NCBI GenBank assembly: GCA_015680685.1
Contig: MNCI01025343.1
Span: forward strand, 336,481 to 400,480
Reading direction: 5' to 3'
Source: Gnetum montanum
Taxonomy: Eukaryota; Streptophyta; Gnetopsida; Gnetales; Gnetaceae
Length of the DNA: 64,000 nt
Positions within the stretch are counted from its first letter, which is position 1; each line of letters begins with the position of its first letter. Of the stretch, positions 43,101 through 54,993 are shown in pieces. The notes under the pieces are model-generated. The model worked only from the letters and a program-made list of their open reading frames with translations, had not been told where the DNA came from and did not search any database. Both the position numbers and the translations under genes were made by a program.

Positions 43101-45740
43101 TGTATTTTTCTGCTTGAGGGATTTTCTAACCTAATCCATTACACTAAGGAAGTTTTTATCATTAGCCATGGATTTGTCACCTTGGTTATGCTTCACTTTC
43201 TCCATGCACCCCAAAATGTGAACTTCGGCTTTAAGTGGTTGTTCCTAGCTATGGGTTTTGATGTCCTTCCATGTTTTTTTGGTTGAAGTTGTTTGAGTAG
43301 AGAAGATCATAGGTATAGTCAATATGGGAGTGTGCTTCAATGGACCCACTTCCTTTCCATGCCTTAGTTTTCTTGTCACCCTTATTGTTATGCCTTTGCT
43401 TATGCTTCTTCCTCTACTTGGTTGAAGCTTTTTGGTTGTTACATGTTGGTTGTAATAAAGATGCTATAGAATTGGCTACCATGGAAGGTTTTTGGATGGT
43501 TAGGTTAGTTATTTGAACTATGGTTGATCAGGTTAGAGTGGGCTAGGGCACCTTGATAACAAAAGGTTTCTTCAAAGACATTCATGATGGCACTCTCATG
43601 ACAAAGGAGGATCTTGAGTTGGTGGATGTTGAAGAAGCTCTTTCATCGTGACAAGGTACCTAGATCACGAATGGTTCTCTCTTCGATCTCCAATTGTCAT
43701 CTATGTTGAATGTTGATATGATGTATTCAGCATTGTTGGTGTTCAATGGGTCCTTGTATACCTACATCAATTGGTTTTGAGGTTAGACAAGGTTGGATGC
43801 ATCTATAACTAACTCTTCTTAATTTATCATTTTCGATAGGTCATCCTTTAGTGTAAGGCAGAAGTTTATGTCATGACTAGGTAGTTGGTGATAGTGGCAA
43901 AAGTGGTCTAACTTGAATTACGCAGGTAGTTGTGGGTCATCTTTTGTTGTTCTAGTGGGATATTTTACCATTTCACAAAGCTTATCATGCTTATTTCAAG
44001 AAGCCTCAAAATCTATTTGTATTGAATATGCCTACTTTCCAAAAGTTGGTCTAGCAGCTCTAATGGTTTTAATGGAAGCCTAGTGTATTTGGACTTGTTA
44101 TTCCTTTCAAAATTGGTTTTTTTTTGTTCCTGTGGTGGCCCCAGAGGTTGAAGGTTGGTTATCACAGTTATTATTAGTAGGGGAATTAGGTCGATTGGTC
44201 CTTGGCCCCTAGTCAGTGATTTTTTCCTCTTCGGTCATAGTTTCTTTAACCATGTTATTTTGTTTGCCCTTCTCTTTGTTCCTCCATGTATGTTGATTTT
44301 TGTATGCTACATAGGCTAGGTCATGACTAGCCTCCACAAAATCCTCTATGTTCTTAATCTAAGAGAATGATTGGCTAAGGGACCATGGGTTAAGGTAGTA
44401 AAGTTTGGACTTAATAAAGTCATAAACCATCCCCTTAAATATAGCCAAAAGATGGGTTTTGGCTATCAGCTTTGGTATTTCATTCAGGAGTTCATTCCAT
44501 CATTGGATGAACTTTTGCATGGGTTCTAGGATTCCCTACTTGACCTTCATGAGTTGGTTAAGTGTGGTGGCAAGCTCTAAGTTATTCTTGAAGTGATTAA
44601 AAAAATTCTCTATCAAGTCCTTAAGAGAGGATAGGGATCCTCTAGATAAGGTGCGGTACCAATCAAGCAATTTCCCAATCAAGGAAATAGGGAAAATCCT
44701 CATGATAGTGTGGGGACATGGCTATAAGAACAAGCATTCAAATCAAAATATTATAAGATAAGAATTGGGATCACCTTCTCTATTATATTTGCTGAATTTG
44801 GGAATAGGGATATTAGGATGAAGTGTCAAGGGTGGAACTACTAGACTAATGGGATCATCTTGCTATAAATCCATAATTTTGATACTTTGAGAAGTAGAGG
44901 CTTTGAACCTATTCAACTCCTCCATTAAGTCTTGAATCACCTGGAAGGCTTAATCCAAGCTCTGTGATGTCCCTGTTGGCTACAAGGCTTGCACATATGG
45001 CTATGGTATTTTCTTTACACAAAAAAGAGACAAAGGGGCTATGTGATACTTGGGATGCTTGAGGCTCCAAGGTGAGCCTCATGTAGCTAGTCAATAGGTT
45101 AGTAGTAGTAGATGGACATGTGAAAGTGAAAGGTGGTTGGCTGTGACAACGATTGTGCATGGTGTGTAGTAATGATTACCATATGCCCAAACATGGTTTG
45201 TTATAGTGGGGATGAAGGTGGTGGGATGTGCCCAGAGGAAGAGGTGAAGGAGGTAGAGGTGGGAACTATAGCCTTGGGGGTCTTTTGTTGGAAAAGTTTC
45301 CCCAAAATTTTTTTAGGCTCAGACTCTTATCCAAATTCATCCTCCTCCTCCGATCGCCCCTCAAAGGTCATTTTTAGTTATCTTTATCAACCTTAATGAG
45401 GAGGGCTAAGATGCTAGTGTAGATGTCATTAAGGGGTATTTGGTCATAGTGGGAGGGAATATACTCCTTTCCATCATGACAGATAAGCTCAAATTCCCTT
45501 TTGGATTCTACCTTTGCTTGTGGGATTAACATGCTTGTCTGGATTGTGACGTAGATGAAGTTATTATGTCCTTCATTTATCATCATGAAACCAGGGCTTT
45601 GCCCCCTAAGTCTAAGAGATTACCTACATTCCATTACAGAAAAGGTCTTTGGGGTCATAAACCTCATGTGCTATTTGTCTAACCCACTGTCATTGTAGTT
45701 GTAAGGAAACTTGATCAATTGTGAGAGAGACATGGTGATT
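43100..45740 (-). pseudogene. gag: Element C gag, Tat-type, decayed
   Basis: The minus strand near 44710-44330 reads FPISLIGKLLDWYRTLSRGS, DLIENFFNHFKNNLELATTL, IAKTHLLAIFKGMVYDFIKS and NIEDFVEASHDLAYVAY. These correspond to LIGKALDWY, YLLTILKVVMNDFVKS and VAAQSSNDLAYVAYRNQ in element D. A zinc-finger-like YHFHQLPSHDINFCLTL lies near 43900. It would form the particle and bind RNA. Many stops interrupt it. Short minus frames at 44909-45160 and 45374-45586 belong to its N-terminal part. Confidence 0.7.
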
Positions 45741-47076
45741 TTTCTAAAAATGGCTTAAGATAGGCTATAAAAGGTGAAAATAGAAGCAAATCCTAGCAAA
45801 TGGAATTCAAAAATGATAAAAATAAATAAGAATGGCTGAAAATGGAGTACTCACTATAAATAGCAGGTGGGGGTTAAACCCCTTCACCAAAAATGAAAAG
45901 GTGAAAATGTGGTAGCAAACTTTACCCACATTAGTTTCCTAGCTATCACACCTCTAGATGCTCATCCTAGTTTCTTATCTATTACACCCCTAGATGTGGT
46001 AGGTGGAAAATGAGGAATGAGATAGGGGGATCTCATACTTTCCAATGCCAACATTGGTGAAAGGAGGATGAAAGTTGTTAGAAACGTAGAGAAAAGAATG
46101 AAAATTCTAGTAATTAGAATTATCAAAAAGTTTAAATCTAATTAAAAGAAGAAAAAATGATCAAAAAATAGATCACTTACACTAAGTGATGAGTGGAGGC
46201 CAAAAGGGGTACACCCTTTTTTCCAAAAATAGAAAGCTAAGAACATTGGCACCAAGCTTCACCCATGCTAGCCTCCTAGTTGTCACAGCCCCATGTGTAG
46301 TAGGAGGAAAAGAGAAGGTGAGATGGAGGGATCTCACACCTTCTAAAACCAATGTTGATGAATAGGGGAAAAGTTTGGTAGCCAAAATAGAAACTTGAAA
46401 CTTTCTCAAAATGGTTTTACCAAGTTGCCAAATTCCACAAGGGAGGGGGAAAAGTATTTTTGGTTAGTATCAAACCAACATTGTTTTTATTATTGAAATG
46501 ACACCAACAGATGGAATTTTTGCATATGGGTGTTCAATGCTAGCTTTGATTTTAGAATTCACAACAATTGCTATGAAAAATTAACATCCAATCACCTGCA
46601 ACTTCCACGTTGGAGTTTCTATCATAGGGGTGTGAGGGGCAGCATTGGGTTTTCAAGGGGATTTCAATTTTTCTAGTGCAAAAACATAATAATTTGAAAG
46701 GGTAGGCAACGTTTGCAATATGAAAGATAGATCTAGTCACAAAAATTGGGTGAAGCCCCTCCTTCTAGTGCTAAGAAACTATTGCGACAAAAAGCTCAGT
46801 CACTAGAAAATCAAGAATTCTCAATTGCAAGCAACCTCAACCCCAAATCCCTAGGGCCTCTATGAAAAAATGGGATTTAGGGTGCTCTAGGTGATATGGT
46901 AGACCATCCATGAACTTATGGGATGCAAAATGTGGGTCTAAAAAATGTAGAAATTTGCAAATTTGAAATCCAAAATGACCACAAATTGTACATAAAAATA
47001 AACTATAAACTTTATTAATCAAATAAAGAATGAGGTTAGGAATGTGTACAAAGGTTCCCATAGGATAGCAAAGGGG
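45741..47076 (-). other. Element C leader between 5' LTR and gag
   Basis: AT-rich, short frames only. An imperfect duplication (TGGAGGC...AAGGGGT...CCAAAAAT with CTCCTAGTTGTCACA / TTCCTAGCTATCACA) links about 45860-46060 and 46190-46400. No primer site matching a tRNA I know lies beside the LTR. Confidence 0.4.
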
Positions 47077-48029
47077 TGTTCACTTAGGTGGGGGTTTCAA
47101 GTTCATTGATGAAGATTGAATCTTCTCCATAATCTAGATGCTCAGTCACTGCAAATGTTTTTGAACCTCCTCTACTGTTATTCCAAATCTACAACTTATG
47201 TCACTACTGGGGTTGAGAAATGTGAAGGATGAATATTGTCAAGATGCTCCACGTTGACATTTTAGGATCCTAGGGGGCTAACATTAATACTCTAGGCTCA
47301 CAAATCCCAAGGGGGATAACAAGGTTATGATGGTTCCACACTGACAAGCCCCAAGAAGCTACAATTTTGCTAGGAAGCAAGAGGCCTTGGATGAAAAATT
47401 CCAAGGATACGAAATTACAAAAGTGTGAAACCTTGAAATGGAATCAAGGTTTGATTTTTATATGGTTTTTGCCATGACTTGGGCTGTGAATTGGTTGCCA
47501 TGTTCAAGGGCGATAGGTGAGATCTAGCCCCATGCATCCTAGCTAGCTAACCCCTCCTAGCTGGCTGACCCCTCCACACTAGGGGAAGAGTGTCAATGCT
47601 CAGGAAGATGAGAGATCAATGTTGGGGGTGAAGGTCAATTACTCAAGGCTGAGTTACCCTTCCCCTCTCCATGTTGGGGTTAGGTGAGATCCCTCCCACT
47701 GCACACCTCCACACTAGCTTTGAAGTCTCCTACCTAGCTTATCCCCCTATAGGGGTATGTTAGCATTTAAAAGTATATAGCCCCCCCATAAAACCCATCA
47801 AAATACCAATTTTTGGTATTCAAAAAGGCATTTTTGACCCCCCAAGCCTAAATATAGATACTAGGTGACTTTTTTCACTTGGGAAATGAGGCTTTGGTCA
47901 CTTATTGAGGCATTTTTTAGCTTCAAAAGTACAAAATATGTGTGATTACCTCTTATGGATTACAATCTTCACATTTACAATGAAGTGTTGCCTCAAGTTT
48001 CATGGGATGGGGTTACAAAGGTTACAACA
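47077..48029 (-). repeat. Element C 5' LTR (953 bp)
   Basis: Plus text starts TGTTCACTTAGG and ends GGTTACAACA, so the termini are TGTT/AACA. Pairs with 25847-26822. Confidence 0.75.
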
Positions 48030-48964
48030 TGCAAATTTGTTTGTGTTTCAAGTGGTAGTGAAAAAAATGAAGCAAAAAATAGAGGATGGGACTAGAGGAC
48101 AAAACATATAAGAAGGAAAAGTCAATTTCAATGCAATAATAGGATGCATTGCTTGGAAAGGAATATATACAACAATAAGGCACAAAGATTATGAAACAAA
48201 GAATGATGATAAATGGATAGCAATAGAGAAACAATGGCATGGGCTACATGGAACAATGGCACGTGTGGTGGATAATGGGCGAAATAGTATGTAGTAATAG
48301 TAGAAAGGTAGTGAAAGTTGATAGGACATTCTATTGCATAGGAAGTGGAGCTATAATAGAGGATCATAACTAAAATAGTTGTGAGGATTTCTCTTCTTAT
48401 CACATGGCCATAATTGCTGGTGTACTCCTATAGAGGATGGTGATTCTGGCCATGCTTGTGGTGAGCCAACCTTATCAATGGTGGCTTACCATGATGCCTT
48501 GCAGTAGATTAGTAGTCATACCATAGCTAGGTCAACCCTACTAACCATGACAGTCTTGTAGGAACATGAGAAAAGAAAGGGAGCAAGTATCATCAAAGGG
48601 TTTCATTGGTTACAAACAAGGCTTGGTTGTAATGATGTGGCAATGGCAATGTCAACTAGTATGATAGGAATGGAGTAGTGGGAGAGAGGTAGTGTAGAGG
48701 TGACTATAGTAACATAGTAGTGCTAAGGCTTGGTAGATGATGTACAAGTGATAACATATAACATGGAAATGACATAGGGCTATTGCATGGGGCTTCACAA
48801 CTAATGGCACACAGAGAATCATAATAGCTAACTAGCCCTCAGCTAATGGATTAGGGTGAAAGCCAAAAATTTAATGATTTTCATATAAATATATTTATTA
48901 GTATTATTTTAAGAATGAAAATAGTTAAATATAATTAAATTATATTAATTATTTTACAAGTAAA

Positions 48965-49045
48965 AGCTTGGATTTGGTGGTTAGCTATATGAAGGATAAG
49001 ATGTTAAGGTTAATAATTAAGTGGTCTTGGGTTTGATTCCTAGTT
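48965..49045 (+). repeat. tRNA-like head, satellite copy 3
   Basis: TTTGGTGGTTAGCTATATGA and B-box-like GGTTTGATTCC at 49030-49040. Confidence 0.6.
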
Positions 49046-49170
49046 CCAACTTTTTAAACATTAAGGTTTTTATTATAAGATGTTAAAATCTATAGAAAGT
49101 GACTCTCTTCTTGTCAAAAAAGATATTTAGAATCAAAAGTTATGGCTTCCAAAGTCCAAAGCTTTGAAAA

Positions 49171-49258
49171 CTAGTCTTCCTGATAGCTCACCCATCTGAC
49201 TACTACTATAGGATGAGTGCATTTAATTATGGAATTTTTATCCCAGTTGCTATCATGG
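49171..49258 (-). pseudogene. 5S rRNA-derived segment, satellite copy 3
   Basis: TAGTCTTCCTGATAGCTCAC then CCATCTGACTACTACTATAGG and TTTAATTATGGAATTTTTAT; recognisably the complement of a 5S 3' half. Confidence 0.65.
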
Positions 49259-50759
49259 AATCAAATTTTCTCCATAATTAAATTTTTCTCCATGTTTTTG
49301 AGTTTATATTTTAGTATCAATATTTAATGTGTTTAAAATTTTTGTTGATTGATAAAAAAATTTAAATTTTTCTGTCAATTGGCAAAAGATTTTTCAGTTG
49401 TTGAACTAGCTAAGCTAGCAAGTTGATGTTGTTAATGGTATTCATTGAAACTCCTTAGAGGTAGGATTTTATAGCACTAGCATTGTACATTAGAGCTTAA
49501 TGAGAGGTAGGATTTTAAAGCACTGATGATGTTAGCAAAGCTTAAAGGAAGGCACAATTTTACAATGTCACCCGTATTTGCAAAGCTCTATCCAAGGTAA
49601 GATTTAATGATGCTAGTATTTTATATGAAGCTCCATGTGAGGCAAGATTTCATAGTGTTGATAGTGTTTGCAAAGCATCATGAAAAGTAAGATTTTATAA
49701 TGTTGATGGTATTTATGGAGCTCTGTGAGAGCTAGGATTTTATGGTACCAATGATGTTCATGGTCACCATGGATTGCTAAAATTTCTAGTGGGGGTTTTG
49801 GTGATGGTGAAGGCAAAAAGGTAATGATTAAGGCACAACTAGTAGTAAAAATAACATTCATAAAAGTATAAAATATAGTGAAAAATGTGAAGTACGATGC
49901 TAGAGGGTAGGTCATGTAGGTAGGCATAGCCAAAATCAATGCAAGAGCATGGTACATTCTCTAGTAAGGATGATGCAAGATAATAGGGCATGAAGAGAAT
50001 AAAATACAAGATAATGATGCATAGGTAATGGTTAAGGAATAATGGCATGGGCTTCATGAAAAAATGATTCATGTGATGAAGGAATGTTGAAATAGAACAA
50101 AAAAAACAATGAGAAGGTAGTACAAGGTGCCAAGTCATGCTTACTACTTTGAACCGTGGCTACAACAAAGGGATAACATGGTGCTGAACATGAGGGATTT
50201 TCTTGTTGCTATCCATAGTTAAGCATGGTAGAGAATGGTGAGGCTATCCATGCTTGTCGTAAGTCAAATCTATCGATAGTAACTTGCTATGATAACTTGT
50301 AGTAGAACAGTGGTTGTGTTATAGCAAGGCTAACTTTGCCAACAGTAGTAGGCACATAGGAATGTGAGGATGGTAAGGGAGTGAGAACTGTGAAAGGGTT
50401 TCATGAGCTATAGATAAGGAGTTTTTTAATGGAATGGTAGTGGTAGGTTCATGTAGTGCAATAGAAATGACATGGTAGAGAAGAGATGGAACAATAGAAA
50501 CTAGATTAGCATGGTGGTGCCAAGGCTTGCTGGAAAGCATATGAATAGTAGTAGATAATACAAAAAATAGCATGGAGCTTTTACACTAGCCTGCATAAAC
50601 ATGGGTGCATAGTTAACCATAGTGGTTGGCTAGCATTGACCCTAAGGGATAGTGTCAAAGCCCAAAATTTAATAATTTTTATTTAAATATATTTATCATT
50701 TGTTATTAATGAAAAATGTTAAATATAATTCAACTATATTATTTTTTTACCAAGTAAAA

Positions 50760-50840
50760 GCTTGGCTTTGATGGTCAACTGTATGAAGCATAAGATGTTG
50801 AGGTTAATAATTATGAGGTCTTAGGTTTGATTCTTAGTCC
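50760..50840 (+). repeat. tRNA-like head, satellite copy 4
   Basis: CTTTGATGGTCAACTGTATG, with GGTTTGATTCT at 50824-50834 as B box. Confidence 0.55.
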
Positions 50841-50968
50841 CAAATTTTTAACATTAAGTTTTTTTATGGGCAATTGAAATCTATAGAAAAACACTCTTTG
50901 TTTACCAAAATGGATGTCTAGAATTAAAATTTATGATTTTTAGAGTCTAAAACTTTGGACATAGAAAA

Positions 50969-51058
50969 TGAGACTTCTTGAGAGATCACCAATCCTAGTA
51001 CTACCTTAGGATGAGGACACTTAATTAAAAATTTTTATTCCAGTTGCTACCAATGTAC
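50969..51058 (-). pseudogene. 5S rRNA-derived segment, satellite copy 4
   Basis: GAGACTTCTTGAGAGATCAC then CAATCCTAGTACTACC and CACTTAATTA; matches the 5S complement with several transitions. Confidence 0.65.
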
Positions 51059-51910
51059 CAAATTTTCCTTTTGAAAATTTTCTCTATGTTTTCAAATTTA
51101 AATTTTATGGCCTATTTATGATGTGTTTGAAATTTTCATCAATTGATAGAAAATTTTCCCATTGCTAAACATACCAAAGAAGAAGGTCAGTGATGTCTAT
51201 TAGAGCTTCATGGAAGGTAAGATTTTATGATGTTAATGGTATCCATTGGTACTTCATGGAAGCTAGGATTTCATAGCATCAACAATGTCTACAAAACTCT
51301 GTGAGAGGCAAAATTTTATGGTGCTAGTGATATCTTTGGTTATCATGAATAATTGAAATTTTTGAAGCTATGCTCGGCAACATTAGAGGAGAAAGTGATG
51401 GTGATGGAGGAATAGTTGGAGGTGAAAATAGCATCTATAGGAATACAAAAAATGGCATAAAACATGAAGGATAATACTAGAGGGTAGGGAAAGTAGGTAA
51501 GTGTTGCTAAAATCAATGTAGTAGTAGGGTGCATTGCCTAGAAGGATAGCATAGGATGATAGGCTTAAAGAGAAAAAAATAGAGAATAATGATGCATGAG
51601 AAGTAGTAGAGAAACAATGACATGGGCTACATTTGATGACACCACGCATGGTGGATGATGAATGAAACAATGCATAGTGGTCATGGAAAGGTAGTGCAAC
51701 TTGAGAGGTCATGTTGGCTACATAGGAAGCATGACCATAGTGGAGGACTATGACTACAACTGTGAGCATTTTTCTTATTATTAGTTGGCCATAATTGATG
51801 GCTTGAAACTATGAAGAATGGTGATTTGAGCCATGATGGTGGTGCCCTACCATGATGCCTTATGGAAAAGTGATGACTATTCCATAGCATGGCTAACCCT
51901 TTCAACAATG

Positions 51911-51915
51911 ATAGG
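51911..51915. repeat. Left target-site duplication of element B (ATAGG)
   Basis: ATAGG directly precedes the LTR start TGATGA; the same five bases follow the other LTR at 60790-60794. Confidence 0.85.
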
Positions 51916-52732
51916 TGATGAGTGGTAAGGTACCCCTACGCTCAACCGTACAAATATGAGCATTACAGGAGATCTTGTTGAACTCCAAGGACTAACTTCT
52001 TATGCACCTTCACAGAACAATGATGGGTTAGGCAATCGTTGTCTTCCCAAGCTTACTCATATGGCACAATTGTAAGGTTAAGTAAACTTGAGGTATATGA
52101 TTTTTATGTTTTTTGTGTTTTCTATCTTGATGCTAAAGAGGGAAGAAGTGAATTAATTGAATAACTAATTTAAACTAACTAATCATCTAGGTCCTAACTA
52201 GTCCTAACACCAACATCTACTTCCACTTTCCATACAAATCTTGAACCGGTGTAACACTCCTGGGGTTACCAAACACTAATCATTATTGGGTTACCAAGTG
52301 TTCCATGCATGCTTGAAGTGGTCGTACTAAGTGTGCTTACTTGTGAAAATTAACAAATCAATAAAAGCAACATTAATTAACTAATGAAAGCATTAAATAA
52401 CTATAAATAGCATTAAGGGTGAGAGATAAGCTATTCTAAATGCTACAAGGTTTATCACAAATTCATCTTTATTTTTGGACACAAGGTGTTGCCAGGTACA
52501 CAATGCTCAAATAAAGATACATTCACTTTATGACTCCTACTATGGGCACTTAGAAATAATTCTAACTCTGAGAGGGGAGAAACTGTAAGAGTTTGGGTAA
52601 GGTACTAAGAACTAACTACTAAACCAAGTGCACCTACCTCTTATTAATAGGCAATGAGATAGGTCCCAATATTAGATGTCTGATATCACATGGCAGGATC
52701 TAATATCACGACCCTAATATCATGGCTCATCA
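51916..52732 (-). repeat. Element B 3' LTR (817 bp)
   Basis: Very similar to 59946-60789. On the minus strand it carries GATATTA/GATATCA words in U3, but its TATA position reads TATTAATA. Confidence 0.9.
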
Positions 52733-53184
52733 TACCACCATGACTGAATAAAAATACATCCTTGAGTTCCTTACAAAATATTGGAAATGTATGGGATTAT
52801 TAACTGAATGACAACTGATGATGACATGGGATGATAGACTCAGAGTGCCTAGGGAATGGATCAACAAATATATTATAGCATTGGTATTCATGCCCATTGT
52901 TGTGAAAACTATACATATATGACATCCAAACCCTCATTCGATAGCTTGGAGAGCGAGAGAGAGAGAAAATGAGGCACATTGCTGCCGATGTTGAAACTGT
53001 GCACACTGTTGTTCATCCATAGCTACATGTCCAAACTTGTTCCTTGCATTAACACTCTAGCTTCAGTCCATCCTGAGTATTTGCTCTTATCCTAGTTCAT
53101 TGTTCGTGTGATCACCGTCTACACACACAACACACTTATGGATTAGCAAGGGTAGATAAAACCTAATGCAGCTAATACCTTGCC
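52733..53184 (-). other. Element B spacer before 3' LTR
   Basis: Minus-strand text TTAATAATCCCATACAT and ATTTTTATTCAGTCATGG next to the LTR is shared with 7050-7140 of element A. Polypurine tract decayed. Confidence 0.6.
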
Positions 53185-53655
53185 TCAATATAAAGCACAT
53201 TGGCTAGGCTGTGGGTATAGCAGATACTGAGTGAGAGGTTTATGATTGATAACTACCCAAGGTGTAGGGGTAAGATAATTATGGAATGGAAAAATTTTGA
53301 CAAGGCCCCCATGACTAAGAGTAAACCTCCAATAGAAATAGGGTGGAAAACGTTTAAAGAACAAGAAGGATATGAGAAACAACAATGGTGATGCCAATAA
53401 AACAAAAGCAAAAATTGATGTCATTGATGGGATGAATGAGAAATAGTTGATTGTAAGAAATGTTGAAGGGAAAGAGCTTAACAATTGCATCAAAAAGGAA
53501 TGCCAATGGGTCCTCCCCAAAGTAGGCTCATGCCTTGAATGCCCTGATAGACCTACAAACCAAAGAGTCCGTAGGCTCTTTGAACAACATATGGAAATAA
53601 TGGTTAAAAACTTACCCACAAGTGTTTTACTAAAGACTAAGAATGCATAAACCAA
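53185..53655 (-). pseudogene. Hydrophobic ORF in envelope position of element B
   Basis: Open frame of 156 codons between integrase and 3' LTR. Hydrophobic stretch SIFAFVLLASPLLFLISFLF at about residues 79-98 could span a membrane, followed by basic FKRF. Homologous at nucleotide level to 3376-3747 of element A. Athila elements commonly carry a 3' frame here. No fusion peptide, protease site or cysteine pattern was identified, so a viral-envelope role is unproven. It is one of the few frames in B without internal stops. Confidence 0.5.
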
Positions 53656-54204
53656 TATAGACTCATCGTAAAACTAGCAATGAGGTGGAATGTGGAAAGT
53701 AATATGAAAAGAGAGGAGAGAATGGAATGGAATCCCAAAAATTTAGGTTGTGTAAAGTCCCATGTGTAATATGTGGTTAAGGTAACTTAATAAAATTTTG
53801 TCCAAATATAGATTCAACTATCCACATCCAGTGATGTCACATCAACACACTTAACTAACCCATCCTCCTGAAGTAACAAGAATGCATGCACAGAGCCACC
53901 ACCATCCCAACAAGAGAAGAAGCAGGAAGTGAGAAAGGGCCTTAGTTAGAGGAAACCTTTAGGCATGCGTAAGATGTCTTTCTAGTGCCATAACTAGTGT
54001 TGGTAGTTCATGTTTCTTTATTATGTCCAAGGGGTGTGCTTTGAATTCTCAGTAGTTATGTTTTTTTCTTTTTTGAATGTGAGAACCACACCATGCAAAG
54101 ACTTATTTGATTTAGTCAACTCCCTGAGATTTGGTCAAGAGTAGGATGGTGGAAAACCTATGAAAAACATCTAAGTACCCAAGAGAATAGCCAGCAAAAA
54201 TGCA

Positions 54205-54960
54205 TCAAATCCCCTTGAGGTCACACCCTTTTCCATCCATTTGAATCTTTCCTTGGTTTAGTTTGGTGCTCCAGTCTTGCCTATACTTGCTAATGGTTTG
54301 TGTCAATATTTTTGTGATCTTCTTATTGGTGACCTCGGCTTTACCATTCACTTGAGAATCATATGGTGTAGTCAGTTTGTGCTCAACTCCTAAGCGTTGC
54401 ATTAACTTTTGAAAAGTCGAACCTATAAAGTGTGTACCATTGTCAAAAATAAGTGCACGAGGCATACCAAACTTGTTTATAATTTTTTGTTGAAAAAATT
54501 GTGTAGCAGTAGATGATGTACGGTCCATAATAGTGGCTACTTTTGCTGACTTGGTAAAATAGTCAACAACAACAACAATGTAGGATTTTCCATTGTACAT
54601 CAATGTAATAGGCCCCATAAAATCAATTCCCTATATGTTGAAGGGTTCTAAAGGTTGAATCCATTGTTGTGGACCCTCCATTCTAGCAGTCATTCCCTTA
54701 TCATATTGGTAGTGCTCACAAGATTGGATGAAATGATGAGTGTCCCAGAATAATGTAGGCCAATAATATCCTACAAGCAAGATTTTTATGGTTGTTCGTC
54801 TCCTTGCGTAATGACCCCCACAAAGGCCCTCATAAGTGTCTTGGAGAACTCACAATTGATCTACATCAGGAACACACCATTGAACCAAGCAATTAGGACA
54901 TACCTTATAAATATGTCCCTCGATATCCATGAAATATTTGGCTCGGTGAAGAAACTATTG
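54205..54960 (-). pseudogene. int: Element B integrase
   Basis: The minus strand begins with a zinc-binding-like part (about 54930-54690) containing GGHYARRRTTIKILLVGYYW and CEHYQYDKG in place of the His-His-Cys-Cys finger. The catalytic core is 54618-54205: VVVVDYFTKSAKVATI, MPRALIFDNGTHFIGSTF and SQVNGKAEVTNKKI, so the three acidic catalytic residues (D, D, E) remain. GIDFMGPI joins the two parts after a stop. 138 codons of the core are open. Integrase would insert the cDNA and give the 5-bp duplication seen. Confidence 0.85.
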
Positions 54961-54993
54961 TTTGTTTTTAACCTATAACCCTTGTGGTGTCTC

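Larger units (their letters stand above)
25847..48029 (-). mobile_element. Element C: giant Tat-type LTR retrotransposon, about 22 kb, minus strand
   Basis: LTR-like direct repeats lie at 25847-26822 and 47077-48029. Inside, on the minus strand from high to low coordinate, are gag (45.7-43.1 kb), protease (43.1-42.2), a GGCCTTA/CCATGG repeat (41.97-41.69), a long module with a gene on the opposite strand (41.4-31.9), the repeat again (31.77-31.56), RT-RNase H (31.4-29.9), a second RNase H (29.9-29.5), integrase (29.3-28.0), a third repeat block and the 3' LTR. Dual RNase H and great length are known for Tat/Ogre elements. All enzyme domains are decayed. No clear target duplication or primer site was found. 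An alternative is a smaller element with a later insertion between protease and RT. Confidence 0.7.
48030..51910 (+). repeat. Satellite array, middle part
   Basis: Holds heads at 48965 and 50760 (1795 bp apart). Each monomer runs: AT-rich lead, tRNA-like head, about 150 bp, inverted 5S-derived segment, T/A-rich stretch, about 5-6 short sub-repeats of 55-62 bp (AGAGCTCCATGAGAGGTAGG ATTTTATAG type), then a GAT/GGT-rich part and a region with CATGGGCTACATGGAACAATGG. The array resumes in a different monomer phase after element C. Minus-strand frames rich in Ser, Leu, His and Tyr recur in every monomer and show no domain. Confidence 0.85.

Noticed and set aside
49613-51908. Minus-strand Ser/His/Leu-rich frames up to 128 codons
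   Set aside because: Same monomer sequence, shifted frames between copies; no conserved protein reading.
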